NCBI RefSeq assembly: GCF_001477055.1 | Contig: NZ_LDRK01000011.1 | Location: 1 to 52,878, forward strand | From: Leucobacter chromiiresistens | GTDB lineage: Bacteria > Actinomycetota > Actinomycetes > Actinomycetales > Microbacteriaceae | Reading direction: 5' to 3' | DNA length: 52,878 bases | Shown here: in pieces, positions 16,436 through 24,422 of the stretch | Position numbering within the stretch: position 1 is the stretch's first letter | Layout of the letters: each line of letters starts with the position of its first letter | The notes under the pieces: generated by a model | What the model was told of the DNA's origin: nothing | Seen by the model: the letters and a program-made list of their open reading frames with translations, nothing else | The model's database searches: none | Translations under genes and position numbers: made by a program

Positions 16436-17268
16436 GCTCCGGCTCCGAGGCGGTCGCGCGGCTGGATGGGACGCCCGTAGATCTGCTCGAAGTCGGCGTC
16501 GGTGGCGGCCGCCGCCGGTCCGTCGTACACCACGCGCCCGTCGCGCAAGCCGATCATGCGGCGCGTGTACTGGCGCGCGAGGTCCATCAGGTGGATGTTC
16601 ACGAGCACCGTCAGCCCGTGCTCCGCGTTGATGCGCTCGAGGTCGGCCATCACGGCGTGGGCGGTGGGCGGGTCGAGACTCGCGACGGGCTCGTCGGCGA
16701 GCATGACGCTGGGCTCCTGCGACAGGGCCCGGGCGATGGCGACGCGCTGCTTCTGGCCGCCTGAGAGCGCGCCCGCGCGGTGCCACACCTTGTCGAGGAT
16801 GCCGACGGAGTCGAGCGCCCGGAGTGCGATCTCGCGGTCCTCGGCGCTCGGCAGACCGAGCAGGGTGCGGAAGGCCGGGGAGTGCGCGAACCGGCCGACC
16901 AGGGTGTTGCGGTAGACACTCGCGCGCTCGGCGAGGTTGAAGGCCTGGAAGATCATGCCGATGTGGCCGCGCGCCTCGCGCAGGGCGCCGCCGCGCAGGC
17001 CGGAGACGCGATACGGGCCGACGGTCGCGCTGCCCCCGGTCACGGCGACGAGGCCGTTGATGGTGCGGATGAGGGTCGACTTGCCCGATCCGGAGAGTCC
17101 CACGATCGAGACCATCTCGCCCGGTTCGATCTGTAGCGTGACCTCGTGCAGGGCGCGGGTGCCGTTGGGGTAGGTGACCGAGACGCGGTCGAGGGCGATG
17201 CCCCACGAGGCGGCGTGCGGCGCGTGCCGCTCGCTCGCCTCGTGGCGCCCGTCGTGTGAGAGTGACAT
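16432..17268 (-). CDS. phnC: Phosphonate-type ABC transporter ATPase PhnC
   Basis: A 278-aa ATPase. Walker A is GLSGSGKS (about residues 57-64), the Q-loop is FQAFNL, the signature LSGGQKQR, Walker [13 protein letters not shown], and the switch His is in VNIHLMDLA. The VYRNTLVGR segment after the Q-loop is characteristic of PhnC rather than other families. The first about 20 residues form a polar His-rich extension absent from most PhnC. Located 14 nt after the phnD stop. Confidence 0.92.
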   Translation of the reverse strand: MSLSHDGRHEASERHAPHAASWGIALDRVSVTYPNGTRALHEVTLQIEPGEMVSIVGLSGSGKSTLIRTINGLVAVTGGSATVGPYRVSGLRGGALREARGHIGMIFQAFNLAERASVYRNTLVGRFAHSPAFRTLLGLPSAEDREIALRALDSVGILDKVWHRAGALSGGQKQRVAIARALSQEPSVMLADEPVASLDPPTAHAVMADLERINAEHGLTVLVNIHLMDLARQYTRRMIGLRDGRVVYDGPAAAATDADFEQIYGRPIQPRDRLGAGA

Positions 17269-17282
17269 GGTTTCCGCGCGGA

Positions 17283-18296
17283 TCAGTGGGAGAACTCGCC
17301 CAGGATCTCGCCGTAGCGCGCGATCTCCTCGTCGGCCGTCTCGGCGGTCCAGCCCGAGAGCCCGACGAGGTCGAACATCACGGTCGCGGCCTCGTCCGAG
17401 GAGCCGGCGTAGTCGGCCATGAGCTCGGTGAGCTGTGCGACGAGATCGTCGGGCAGCGTCGGGGCGACGGCGACGCCGCCGTTCGGGATCATCTCGGTGT
17501 AGGCGAACGCCGTGACCTTCTCGGCGACGTCGGGCGCCTCTGCGGTGACGGTGGTGCGCGCGTCCCAGTACCCGAAGCTCACCTCGGCGTCGCCGTTCGC
17601 GACCGCGAGCACCGCGTTGTTGTTGCCCTCGACCGGCACCTGCTCGATGTCGGCGTCGGTGTCGATGCCGGCGTCGCGCATGGCGACCACGGGGTACTGG
17701 TAGCCGGCGGGCGAGGTGGCCGCCTGCAGCGCGACCTTCGTGCCCGCGTCGATCTTCTCGAGCGCGTCGATGCCCGCGGGGCCGGATCCGGTCGCCTCGG
17801 CGCCCGCCTCCTCGATGCCGTTGCAGTACGACAGCTCGATGTCGCTCGCGGCGTACGTCGCCATGACCGGTTCGTCGGCGCAGTACTTGTCGGGGTTGTT
17901 CGTGTAGGCGACCGCCGCGTACGAGGTGGCGCCGAAGCGCACGTCGCGCAGCACGAGCTCGGCGTCGTACTGCTCGATCGCGTTGTAGAGCGAGCCGGCG
18001 TCGGTGATGACGACCTGGGCCTGGTCGGCGCCGAGCGCTTCGACGGTCGCGGCGTAGTCGCTCGCGACGACGCCCTCGACCTCGATGCCGAGGCCCTCGG
18101 AGAGGTAGGCGGTGAGCGGATCGAGCGCCTCGGCGAGGTCTTCGCCCTCGACCGAGGGGACGAGGGAGAGGGTGATGGAGTCGGGCCAGGCCTGCGCATC
18201 GTCGGCGGAGGTCGCCGACGAGTCGGTGGCGCTGCAGCCGGCGAGACCGAGCGCGGCGACGGTGAGGGCGCCTACTGCGAGAGCGGATGAACGCAT
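17283..18296 (-). CDS. phnD: Phosphonate/phosphate-type substrate-binding lipoprotein PhnD
   Basis: A 337-aa lipoprotein with signal helix and lipobox LAGC (Cys about residue 21). The mature domain shows the PhnD layout: [11 protein letters not shown] at the first strand, [15 protein letters not shown], a DYAATVEAL segment, [11 protein letters not shown], and an [12 protein letters not shown] ligand-pocket region. ATG at 18296 has AAAGGTAA just upstream, inside the end of the HAD gene, 8 nt after its stop. The extra Cys pair (YCADE and YCNGI) is compatible with a disulfide in the exported domain. Confidence 0.9.
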   Translation of the reverse strand: MRSSALAVGALTVAALGLAGCSATDSSATSADDAQAWPDSITLSLVPSVEGEDLAEALDPLTAYLSEGLGIEVEGVVASDYAATVEALGADQAQVVITDAGSLYNAIEQYDAELVLRDVRFGATSYAAVAYTNNPDKYCADEPVMATYAASDIELSYCNGIEEAGAEATGSGPAGIDALEKIDAGTKVALQAATSPAGYQYPVVAMRDAGIDTDADIEQVPVEGNNNAVLAVANGDAEVSFGYWDARTTVTAEAPDVAEKVTAFAYTEMIPNGGVAVAPTLPDDLVAQLTELMADYAGSSDEAATVMFDLVGLSGWTAETADEEIARYGEILGEFSH

Positions 18297-18304
18297 GGGT
18301 GTGG

Positions 18305-19012
18305 TTACCTTTCGATGCCGGATCCCGCGCCGAGCGGCGCGGAGGTGCTGGATGCCGCGGTCGCGGCCCAGGTCTGGATGCCCGGGACGAGGTCGGCGAG
18401 CGAGCGCCCGCGCATCGTCACCGGAGCCGGGGAGGCCGCGGCGGTCGCGCCGACGAGCGCCGTGTCGGCGCCGCGCGCTGCGGCCGGTGCGAGATCGAAC
18501 GCGTAGATGTCGCCGATCGCGAGCACGGGGCCGTCCGCGATGAGGCGGTCGATGAGGGGTTCGAGTCCTGCCGGCTTGCCGACGGTGAAGTGGAGCTCGT
18601 CGAAGCGCGCCCGCACGCCCCACGCGTCGAGCACGGCGTCGACGCCGGTCTCGGGAGCGTTGGTGGCGAGCACGAGGCGGGCGGATCGGCCGAGCGCTTC
18701 GAGCGCGGCGTCGAGGCCGTCGATGGTGTGCACGACCGCGAGGTCGGTGCCGAGCCGGGCGCGGCTGCGCGCGTAGGCCGTGCGGAGGGCGTCGGCGCTC
18801 GCACCTGCGGCTTCGCCGAGCGATCCGACGATGTCGTAGCCGTCGCGGTACGCGCTCTCGCCGGAGTCGTACCGCGCGAGCTCGGCGTCGACGCGTGCGA
18901 CGAAGTCGGATCCCACCGGCGCGGCCTCCGCGACGCATGCGGCGTAGGCGCGGACGGGGCCGTGGCCGATGGCCAGGGTGCCGTCGAAGTCGAAGACGAT
19001 GCTCGGTGCCAT
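18305..19012 (-). CDS. HAD-superfamily hydrolase
   Basis: A 235-aa haloacid-dehalogenase-fold hydrolase. Motif I FDFDGTLA (nucleophile and acid/base Asp about residues 8 and 10), motif II LATNAPE, motif III Lys in TVGKPAG, and motif [13 protein letters not shown] are all present, with an alpha-helical cap after motif I (about 18-85). ATG at 19012 has GGGGAG 6 nt upstream. It heads the phnD-phnC-phnE-rpiR operon, so it likely dephosphorylates (or dephosphonylates) the imported compound. Motif I is not the DWAGT form of phosphonoacetaldehyde hydrolase, which argues for a phosphatase. Confidence 0.85.
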   Translation of the reverse strand: MAPSIVFDFDGTLAIGHGPVRAYAACVAEAAPVGSDFVARVDAELARYDSGESAYRDGYDIVGSLGEAAGASADALRTAYARSRARLGTDLAVVHTIDGLDAALEALGRSARLVLATNAPETGVDAVLDAWGVRARFDELHFTVGKPAGLEPLIDRLIADGPVLAIGDIYAFDLAPAAARGADTALVGATAAASPAPVTMRGRSLADLVPGIQTWAATAASSTSAPLGAGSGIER

Positions 19013-19045
19013 GTGCGCTCCCCGCGGTTGTGGACGATGCATCCA

Positions 19046-19074
19046 AAGCTAGGGCGCGAAATGGACGAAACGTC
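19046..19074 (-). promoter_or_regulatory. Candidate promoter and operator of the HAD-phnDCE-rpiR operon
   Basis: Minus-strand -10 TAGCTT (19046-19051) is 17 bp from a -35-like GACGTT (19069-19074). The -35 lies within an inverted repeat GACG-AAA-CGTC (19064-19074). A repressor there would block RNA polymerase; RpiR from the same operon is the obvious candidate. Confidence 0.4.
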
Positions 19075-19095
19075 TATCGCAGGGTGAACACCCGG

Positions 19096-19770
19096 TTACG
19101 GGTCGACGACAGCATTCCAACGCGGCGCGGGCTGCGCCTCGAAATCGGCGAGCAGCGCATCGGCATCGCCCGCGAAGGGGAACGCCGTGACGAGCTGCAG
19201 AGGCGCCGTGGTCTCCGCCCGCTCAGCTGGAGCGATGCCGTACACCAGCGCCGGTGCGGCATCGCGATCTCCGCACTGCACGAGCACGACCCGGCTGCAC
19301 CGCACCGCGTCCGCGCCGCTTCCGCGCAGCTCGGCCTCCCCCACCCGAGCCTCCTGCGGCGGGCGTCGCAGGTGCGGGAGGGCGGCGTCGGTGACGCGCT
19401 GCAGCGGCGTGGAGCCGGGGCCCTCGGCGTCCGCACCGCGGGCGAGGTGGAACGCGTCGGCCGGGCGGCCGAGCGCGCGCGCCAGATCGCCCTGCTGCCA
19501 GCGATCGCGCTTGAACCCGAACGGCGTCGGCACCTCCGAGAACCAGTACCCGTACACGTGGATCAGGCCCGCGTTGCCGACCGGGAACTCGGCCGCGACT
19601 CCGGCCGCCGCGTGCAGCGCGTCGAAGATCCGCGCGTCGAACGAGGGAACGCGGGTGTGCTCGTCGATCACGGTCGATGCGCCCCAGAGCGCGAGCCACC
19701 CCGCTGCCGCGTCTTCTCGGGCGCAGCCGAGCACGAAGTCGAAGTCGGGGCTCCCCAGTGCATCGTTCAC
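19096..19770 (-). CDS. Conserved hypothetical protein
   Basis: A 224-aa soluble protein I do not recognise. It opens DALGSPDFDFVLGCAREDAAAGW, has a central IHVYGYWFSEVPTPFGFKRDRW block rich in aromatic residues, and ends with a strand-rich part. Composition looks like a real gene: steady codon bias, no low-complexity runs. The GTG at 19770 is the first start giving a sensible N-terminus. A GTG at 19809, 4 nt after the GDPD stop, is also possible and would imply coupling to GDPD. The first start has no Shine-Dalgarno. No function proposed. Confidence 0.6.
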   Translation of the reverse strand: MNDALGSPDFDFVLGCAREDAAAGWLALWGASTVIDEHTRVPSFDARIFDALHAAAGVAAEFPVGNAGLIHVYGYWFSEVPTPFGFKRDRWQQGDLARALGRPADAFHLARGADAEGPGSTPLQRVTDAALPHLRRPPQEARVGEAELRGSGADAVRCSRVVLVQCGDRDAAPALVYGIAPAERAETTAPLQLVTAFPFAGDADALLADFEAQPAPRWNAVVDP

Positions 19771-19813
19771 CCGTCGATGATGCCACGGGGGCCGCCCCCG
19801 GCCCGGCACCGGG

Positions 19814-20611
19814 CTAGGGCCGCAGCGTCGCGAGCGCGAGATCGGTGCGGTCGGTGACGACGCCGTCGACGCCCATCGCGGTCAGCTCGCGCATGCGGTC
19901 GGCGTCGTTGACCGTCCAGACGTGCACTTCGACCCCGTTCGCGTGCGCCGCGGCGACGAGCCTCGGGGTGAGCACCCGGATGCGCCCCTGCCGCTCCGGA
20001 ATCTGCAGTGCATCGAGACCGGCGAGCGCGCGTCGAACCGCGCGCCGCGATCCGGTGGCCGATGCGAGCAGCACCCGCACCAGCGCGCCCCGGCCCGGCG
20101 AGGTCGCGGGCAGGATCGCGGGCCGCTCCCCCGCCGCCGCAGCGAAGGCTGTGCGCCGGAGGGAGTCGGAGAAGCTCGTCACGAGCACCCGCGCCCCGTG
20201 CCGCGCCACGATGCGCCCGAGCGGGGCGGCGACGGCGCGCGATTTGACGTCGATGTTCCAGCGCGCCCGCGGATACTCCGCGAGGGCCTCCTCGAGGGTC
20301 AGCAGCCCGCCGCGCTCGGCGAAGATCCGCGCGAGCTCCACGCGATCCACCGCGCCGATCTCGCGGGGGTCGCCCGTCACCCGCGAGAGGTCGGCGTCGT
20401 GCGCGAGCACCACCGCGCCGTCGCGCGTCAGGTGGCAGTCGGTCTCGAGGATGTCGGCGCCTGCGGCGAGCGCCGCCGTGAACGCCGCCCGGGTGTTCTC
20501 CGCGACGCCGCGCTGGGCGAGTTCGTCGGAGACGAAGCCCCGGTGCGCGATGACGCGCGGCCGTGACGCGTCTGCGAGGTAGGGGTGCGGATCGCGCGGG
20601 TGCGGGGTCAT
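19814..20611 (-). CDS. Glycerophosphodiester phosphodiesterase (GDPD family)
   Basis: A 265-aa TIM-barrel phosphodiesterase that splits glycerophosphodiesters into glycerol-3-phosphate and an alcohol, using a divalent metal. Signature residues are visible: IAHRGF with catalytic His (about residue 23), the Glu-Asn of VAENTRAAF, ILETDCHLTRDG with the metal Glu/Asp pair, VLAHDADLSRVT with the second catalytic His, and VHVWTVND near the end. No signal peptide, so cytosolic. The -10 element TAACGT lies exactly 6 nt before the ATG, suggesting a leaderless transcript. Located near the Phn-type operon, which may import related phospho-compounds. Confidence 0.9.
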   Translation of the reverse strand: MTPHPRDPHPYLADASRPRVIAHRGFVSDELAQRGVAENTRAAFTAALAAGADILETDCHLTRDGAVVLAHDADLSRVTGDPREIGAVDRVELARIFAERGGLLTLEEALAEYPRARWNIDVKSRAVAAPLGRIVARHGARVLVTSFSDSLRRTAFAAAAGERPAILPATSPGRGALVRVLLASATGSRRAVRRALAGLDALQIPERQGRIRVLTPRLVAAAHANGVEVHVWTVNDADRMRELTAMGVDGVVTDRTDLALATLRP

Positions 20612-20617
20612 GCGATC

Positions 20618-20623
20618 ACGTTA
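20618..20623 (-). promoter_or_regulatory. -10 box 6 nt before the GDPD start (leaderless pattern)
   Basis: Minus-strand TAACGT, then GATCGC, then ATG at 20611. No ribosome binding site fits in the remaining space. Confidence 0.4.
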
Positions 20624-20662
20624 TCGCTCGCACGGCTCCCGCACCCCGATGCCGCGCATCGC

Positions 20663-22042
20663 TCAGTGGAACGGGCACTTCGCCGGGGCCGCACCCGCCG
20701 CCGCGGGGCGCACTACGCCCCCCGAGGCGGGCTTCGTCGGCAGGCGGCGCCGGTTCACCTCGAGCCCCGTGCCGAGGATGCGCACCCGCGGGTCGCTGAG
20801 CGCGGCAGCGGCTGCCGAGAGCCCTGCGATCGCGAGCTTCTCGCCGGGGCACCGGTGGCCGGTCTCCACCCGAGCCCCGCCGTGGGGGATGAACGTCTCG
20901 ATCGCCTCGTAGTCGTCGACGCCGAGGAACCGGGAGGGGTCGAACTCGCCCGCGCGCTCCCACGACCGGTCGTCGGTGTTCGTGCCGAGAATGTCGAGCA
21001 CCACCCGTCCGCCCTGCGGCACCGTCGCCCCGTCCACCTCGATGTCTTCGGTAGCCCACCCGGGCAGCACGGGGACGAAGGGCGCGGTGCGCCGGATCTC
21101 CTGCGCGAAGGCGACCGCGACGGGATCGTCGACGAGCACGCCGCCCCGCTCCTCCACCGACGCCGAGATGCGGTCGCGCCACTCGGGCCGGTCGTGGAGC
21201 TCCTTCGCGGCGAACGCTACGAAGCGCGCGACGGCGACCATGGGGCGGATGCAGTTCTGCAGCTCGATCCCCGCCAGGTTCGCGGGGAGCAGTTCGTCGC
21301 CCTCGTCGCGGTGCCACGCCCAGGCGCGCAGCGCCGATCCCTCGGGCGCGTCGAGCTCGCCGGCCCGCACGGCCTCGATGAGCTTGCGGGCGTGACGATC
21401 GGACCAGGCGCGGTTCGCGGCCGCGAGCGGAAAGCTCGGCGAGTACGGCGCCCCGAACCCGTCCACGATCTGAGCCATGCGCGCCGACCACCGCGTCAGC
21501 GCGTCGTCCGTGCCGGGCAGCCCCGCCCAGTGCATGATCGCGCGGCCGAGCGCTCCGGCCGCCGCGTCGTAGGCGGATCGTCTGCCGCCCGCGATCCACT
21601 CGTCGAGCTCCGCGCGCCACTCGCGCTCGAGGAGCGGCTTCAGCGCTTCGACGGCCGCATCCTCGTAGGCCACGTCGACGAACGTCGCCTTGCGATGCCG
21701 GTGCTCGGCGCCGTCGAGGCTGTGCACCGAGCCGTGGCCGAAGAGTGTCTCCTGGATGAAGGCGGGCATCGCCCCGTGCCGCGCGATCCGATCGTTGTCG
21801 TAGAAGGTCGCCACGCCCTCCGCGCCGCGCACGAGGAGGGCCTGCCGCCCGAGCAGGCGCATGGGCACCGCGCGGGCACCGGTCCGCGCGCGATCCCAGA
21901 TCGCTGCGCCGAAGCCGTAGCCGCGGGTCATGAGCGTCGGCGCGTCGTCGTGCAGCAGCTTCGCGACCCCGATGCGCGACGTGCGCGCCGAGCGTGAGAG
22001 CGTGTCGGTGAGAACGGAGAATGCAGTCGCCATGCCCTCCAC
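20663..22042 (-). CDS. CYP152-family cytochrome P450 (fatty-acid peroxygenase/decarboxylase)
   Basis: A 459-aa P450 of the H2O2-using CYP152 family. The heme Cys is residue 398 in VETGHRCPGE. The usual I-helix acid-alcohol pair is replaced by the Arg-Pro of NCIRPMVAVARF, whose Arg anchors the substrate carboxylate. In the B-helix block LFGHGSVHSLDG, a His (residue 107) falls where I align OleT(JE) His85; BS-beta and SP-alpha hydroxylases have Gln. Alkene-forming decarboxylation is therefore possible, but His is not fully diagnostic. The tail ends CPFH. GTG at 22042 has GGGAG 10 nt upstream; ATG at 22033 is an alternative with SD spacing that is too tight. Likely soluble. Confidence 0.92.
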   Translation of the reverse strand: MEGMATAFSVLTDTLSRSARTSRIGVAKLLHDDAPTLMTRGYGFGAAIWDRARTGARAVPMRLLGRQALLVRGAEGVATFYDNDRIARHGAMPAFIQETLFGHGSVHSLDGAEHRHRKATFVDVAYEDAAVEALKPLLEREWRAELDEWIAGGRRSAYDAAAGALGRAIMHWAGLPGTDDALTRWSARMAQIVDGFGAPYSPSFPLAAANRAWSDRHARKLIEAVRAGELDAPEGSALRAWAWHRDEGDELLPANLAGIELQNCIRPMVAVARFVAFAAKELHDRPEWRDRISASVEERGGVLVDDPVAVAFAQEIRRTAPFVPVLPGWATEDIEVDGATVPQGGRVVLDILGTNTDDRSWERAGEFDPSRFLGVDDYEAIETFIPHGGARVETGHRCPGEKLAIAGLSAAAAALSDPRVRILGTGLEVNRRRLPTKPASGGVVRPAAAGAAPAKCPFH

Positions 22043-22148
22043 TGTCGCAGCGCTCCCGCTGGGAGACCAGGGGGCGGCGGCCCGGGAGCCGGTGTGCTAG
22101 GCGGGGTTCGGCGCCGCGTGCATCGTTGCGTGTGCGCGCCCGGTGCCG

Positions 22149-22154
22149 TAGCGT
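22149..22154 (+). promoter_or_regulatory. Promoter of the M23 gene, -10 box 6 nt before the start
   Basis: TTGCGT (22126-22131), 17-bp spacer, TAGCGT (22149-22154), 6 nt, then ATG at 22161. This is the best -35/-10 pair among the leaderless-type promoters in the window. Confidence 0.55.
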
Positions 22155-22160
22155 CGCGGT

Positions 22161-23030
22161 ATGGGCGCGCTGCGGAGGTTCGCGTTCGCGTGCTACCGGG
22201 CCCGGATCGTGTACATCGTCGCCTGCATCGCCCTCCGACCGCTGCTCGGGTGGGCGCTCCCGGATCCGCTGGGTGCGGTCGCCGCCCGCGCGGCCATCGC
22301 GGCGCCGCCGCTGCTCCTCATCGGCTATCTGCTCGTCGTGCTCGGCCCGCGCTTCATTCCGCGTCGCGCGCCGGTGACGGTGACATCTCCGGTCACCGGC
22401 CGGTGGCGCGCACTGAACAGCCCGGCGTCTCGGGTGCCGAGTCACGGCGTGCGCATCTTCGGCCAATCGCATGCCATCGACCTCGTCGCTGAGCCCGCCG
22501 ACCCGGAGCAGGGCGTGCGGCCCGAGTTCGGCAGCGGGGCGGCCATGCGCCCGAACGCCGATTACCCCGCCTTCGGCGCGCCCGTGCGGGCCATGCTGTC
22601 GGGCACGGTCGTGCGCGCTTCCGACTGGCGACGCGATCACCGGGCCCGCTCGACCCGCGCCGCGCTCGCCTACCTGATGATCGAGGGCGAGCTGCGCTTG
22701 CTCGGCGGGCCCGGTCCCGTCGTCGGCAACCACGTCGTCATCCGCGACGCGAACGGCGTGTGCGCACTCGTCGCCCACCTGCAGCGCGGCTCGGTCGTCG
22801 TCGACGTGGGCGACACAGTGCGCGCCGGGGAGATGATCGGGCGATGCGGCAACTCGGGCAACAGCAGCGAGCCGCACGTGCACGCCCAGCTCATGGACCG
22901 CGCCTCGCCCGCGTTCGCGATCGGCGTTCCCATGCGGTTCGCCGGCGTCCTCCTCGACGAGGCGGAGGAGCCCGCCGATCTGCTGCCGAAGAACGATCAC
23001 CGCATGACGGTGCCGGTTCGACGCGCCTGA
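22161..23030 (+). CDS. Membrane-anchored M23 family (LytM-like) peptidase
   Basis: A 289-aa protein with two hydrophobic helices (about residues 12-30 and 42-65) followed by an M23/LytM-type domain. Zinc-site residues visible are His and Asp of SHGVRIFGQSHAIDLV (about 95-110) and the HxH of SSEPHVHAQL (about 238-246). The NHVVIRDANGVCALVAHLQRGS block is also typical, with the catalytic His in AHLQ. A peptidoglycan-processing role is possible. The full zinc set appears present, so activity is plausible. Divergent from the P450. Confidence 0.82.
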   Translation: MGALRRFAFACYRARIVYIVACIALRPLLGWALPDPLGAVAARAAIAAPPLLLIGYLLVVLGPRFIPRRAPVTVTSPVTGRWRALNSPASRVPSHGVRIFGQSHAIDLVAEPADPEQGVRPEFGSGAAMRPNADYPAFGAPVRAMLSGTVVRASDWRRDHRARSTRAALAYLMIEGELRLLGGPGPVVGNHVVIRDANGVCALVAHLQRGSVVVDVGDTVRAGEMIGRCGNSGNSSEPHVHAQLMDRASPAFAIGVPMRFAGVLLDEAEEPADLLPKNDHRMTVPVRRA

Positions 23031-23098
23031 TCAGCGTGCGCCGCCCGTGCGGCGCCGCGGTTCGGCCCGGCCGGGGCGCCGGCCCCGGCCGCGCGCAG

Positions 23099-23104
23099 TA
23101 CGCT
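23099..23104 (+). promoter_or_regulatory. -10 box 6 nt before the DUF4031-HD start (leaderless pattern)
   Basis: TACGCT, then GAACCC, then ATG at 23111. No Shine-Dalgarno and no clear -35. Confidence 0.4.
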
Positions 23105-23110
23105 GAACCC

Positions 23111-24097
23111 ATGGCGATCCTCATCGACCCGCCGGCCTGGCCCGCGCACGGCACGCTGTGGAGCCACCTCGTCTCCGACACGAGCGCCGATGAGCTGCAC
23201 GCCTTCGCCCGGCTGATGGGATTTCCGCGGCGCAGCTTCGATCTCGACCACTACGACGTCTCGGCCGCGAACTACGATCGCGCCGTCGCACTCGGCGCCC
23301 AGCCCGTCGCCGGCCGCGAGGTGGTGCGCCGGCTGCAGCTGGCCGGGCTGCGCGTGCGCCAGGTGGATCGCGAGCGGGTCACTCCCCTGCGGCGACGGCA
23401 GTACCTCGCCGAGCAGTGGACGGCGCTCGGCGTTTCGCTCGGGGTCGGAACGGGAGCTGGCAGCACCCCTCCCGAAGGCACCGACGCCGCTCGCGGGCGG
23501 GCCTGGCGCGAGCTGGGCGACGAGCTGATCGCGCGCTGGAACGAGCCGCACCGCAGCTACCACGACGAGCGGCACCTCGAAGACGTGCTGCTCGCGCTCG
23601 ATCACCTGGAGTCGCGCGGTGAGCGCATCGCTCCCCCGACGCTGCTCGCGGCCTGGTTCCACGATGCGGTCTACGCGGGGTCGGCCGGAGATGACGAACG
23701 GGCCTCGGCGGCCCTCGCGGTCGCCGCGCTCATCCGCCTGGGGTGCGATCGCGAGCTGATCGACGCGGTGGAGGCGAGCATCATCGCGACGACGCCGGGG
23801 CTCGCGCCGGCGGACCCCGGCCCGGCGCTCGCGCACCTGCTCGACGCGGACCTCTGGATCTTCGCGTCGAGCCCGTCGCGTTACGCGGAGTACGCGGCGG
23901 CGGTGCGGCGGGAGTACGCGCACGTGCCCGCTGCGGACTTCGCCGCTGCGCGCACGGGCATTCTCGCGGGGTATCTCGATCGCCCGGCGCTCTACGTCAC
24001 CGAGGCGGCCCGGCATCTCTGGGAGCGGCGGGCGCGCGCCAACGTCTCGGCCGAGATCGAGCGGCTGCGGGAGTGGGCTCGAGACGCGCCGAGGTAG
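23111..24097 (+). CDS. DUF4031 domain fused to HD-domain phosphohydrolase-like region
   Basis: A 328-aa two-domain protein. Residues 1-90 are DUF4031: MAILIDPPAWPAHGTLWSHL, FARLMGFPRRSFDLDHYDV, and a basic REVVRRLQLAGLRVR strand. After a Gly/Pro-rich linker (about 112-128), residues 130-315 resemble an HD metal-dependent domain with RSYHDERHLEDVL and the His-Asp pair in LAAWFHDAVYAG, plus a later Asp in LLDADLWIF. It could be a metal-dependent phosphohydrolase, but the substrate is unknown and DUF4031 has no assigned function. The fused order is consistent with the two acting on one small molecule. Confidence 0.82.
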   Translation: MAILIDPPAWPAHGTLWSHLVSDTSADELHAFARLMGFPRRSFDLDHYDVSAANYDRAVALGAQPVAGREVVRRLQLAGLRVRQVDRERVTPLRRRQYLAEQWTALGVSLGVGTGAGSTPPEGTDAARGRAWRELGDELIARWNEPHRSYHDERHLEDVLLALDHLESRGERIAPPTLLAAWFHDAVYAGSAGDDERASAALAVAALIRLGCDRELIDAVEASIIATTPGLAPADPGPALAHLLDADLWIFASSPSRYAEYAAAVRREYAHVPAADFAAARTGILAGYLDRPALYVTEAARHLWERRARANVSAEIERLREWARDAPR

Positions 24098-24177
24098 CCA
24101 GGGGTATCGAGACGTGCGGCCCGACACCGCGGTCTCGCTCGTCCGCTCTCGCCCGATGCGTGCGAGCCGGGCACGAG

Positions 24178-24206
24178 AAAACCCCCGGGCGAATGCCGGG
24201 GGTTTC
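24178..24206. terminator. Terminator shared by tRNA-Gln and the DUF4031-HD gene
   Basis: A 10-bp stem AAACCCCCGG / CCGGGGGTTT (24179-24188 with 24196-24205), 7-nt loop, flanked by A on one side and T on the other. On the minus strand it directly follows the tRNA 3' end with a T-run; on the plus strand it follows the DUF4031-HD gene. Confidence 0.85.
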
Positions 24207-24208
24207 AG

Positions 24209-24283
24209 TGGCTGGGATACCAGGACTCGAACCTAGAATGACGGTACCAGAAACCGTAGTGTTGCCAATTACACCATATCCCA
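24209..24283 (-). tRNA. tRNA-Gln (anticodon CTG)
   Basis: The cloverleaf reads well on the minus strand. The acceptor stem TGGGATA/TATCCCA pairs over 7 bp. The D arm is GGTGTAATTGGCAACA. A 5-bp anticodon stem ACGGT/ACCGT surrounds loop TTCTGGT with anticodon CTG. The T arm contains GGTTCGAGTCC. Discriminator G is at 24212 and CCA is encoded (24209-24211). Glutamine is assigned from the CTG anticodon, which reads CAG codons. Confidence 0.95.
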
Positions 24284-24353
24284 AAGCGGAAATCCGCTGC
24301 TCCGAGGAGCGCGGCACCGAGAGATCACTCTACCCCGGATTCGCCCCGAACTC

Positions 24354-24398
24354 AAAACGAGGCGGCGACGCGGGCAGCCCGCGCGCGTCGCCGCCTCG
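24354..24398 (-). terminator. Terminator after lysA
   Basis: A 15-bp perfect stem (24358-24372 with 24384-24398) with an 11-nt loop. On the minus strand it is followed by TTTTGAG. It lies about 25 nt after the lysA stop. Confidence 0.75.
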
Positions 24399-24422
24399 AT
24401 CCGAGCGCGTGCGCTCCGCGCG

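Noticed and set aside
18305-19012. Phosphonoacetaldehyde hydrolase (phnX) call for the HAD gene
   Set aside because: Motif I is FDFDGT and not DWAGT, and no aminoethylphosphonate transaminase is nearby, so a specific phosphonatase is not supported.
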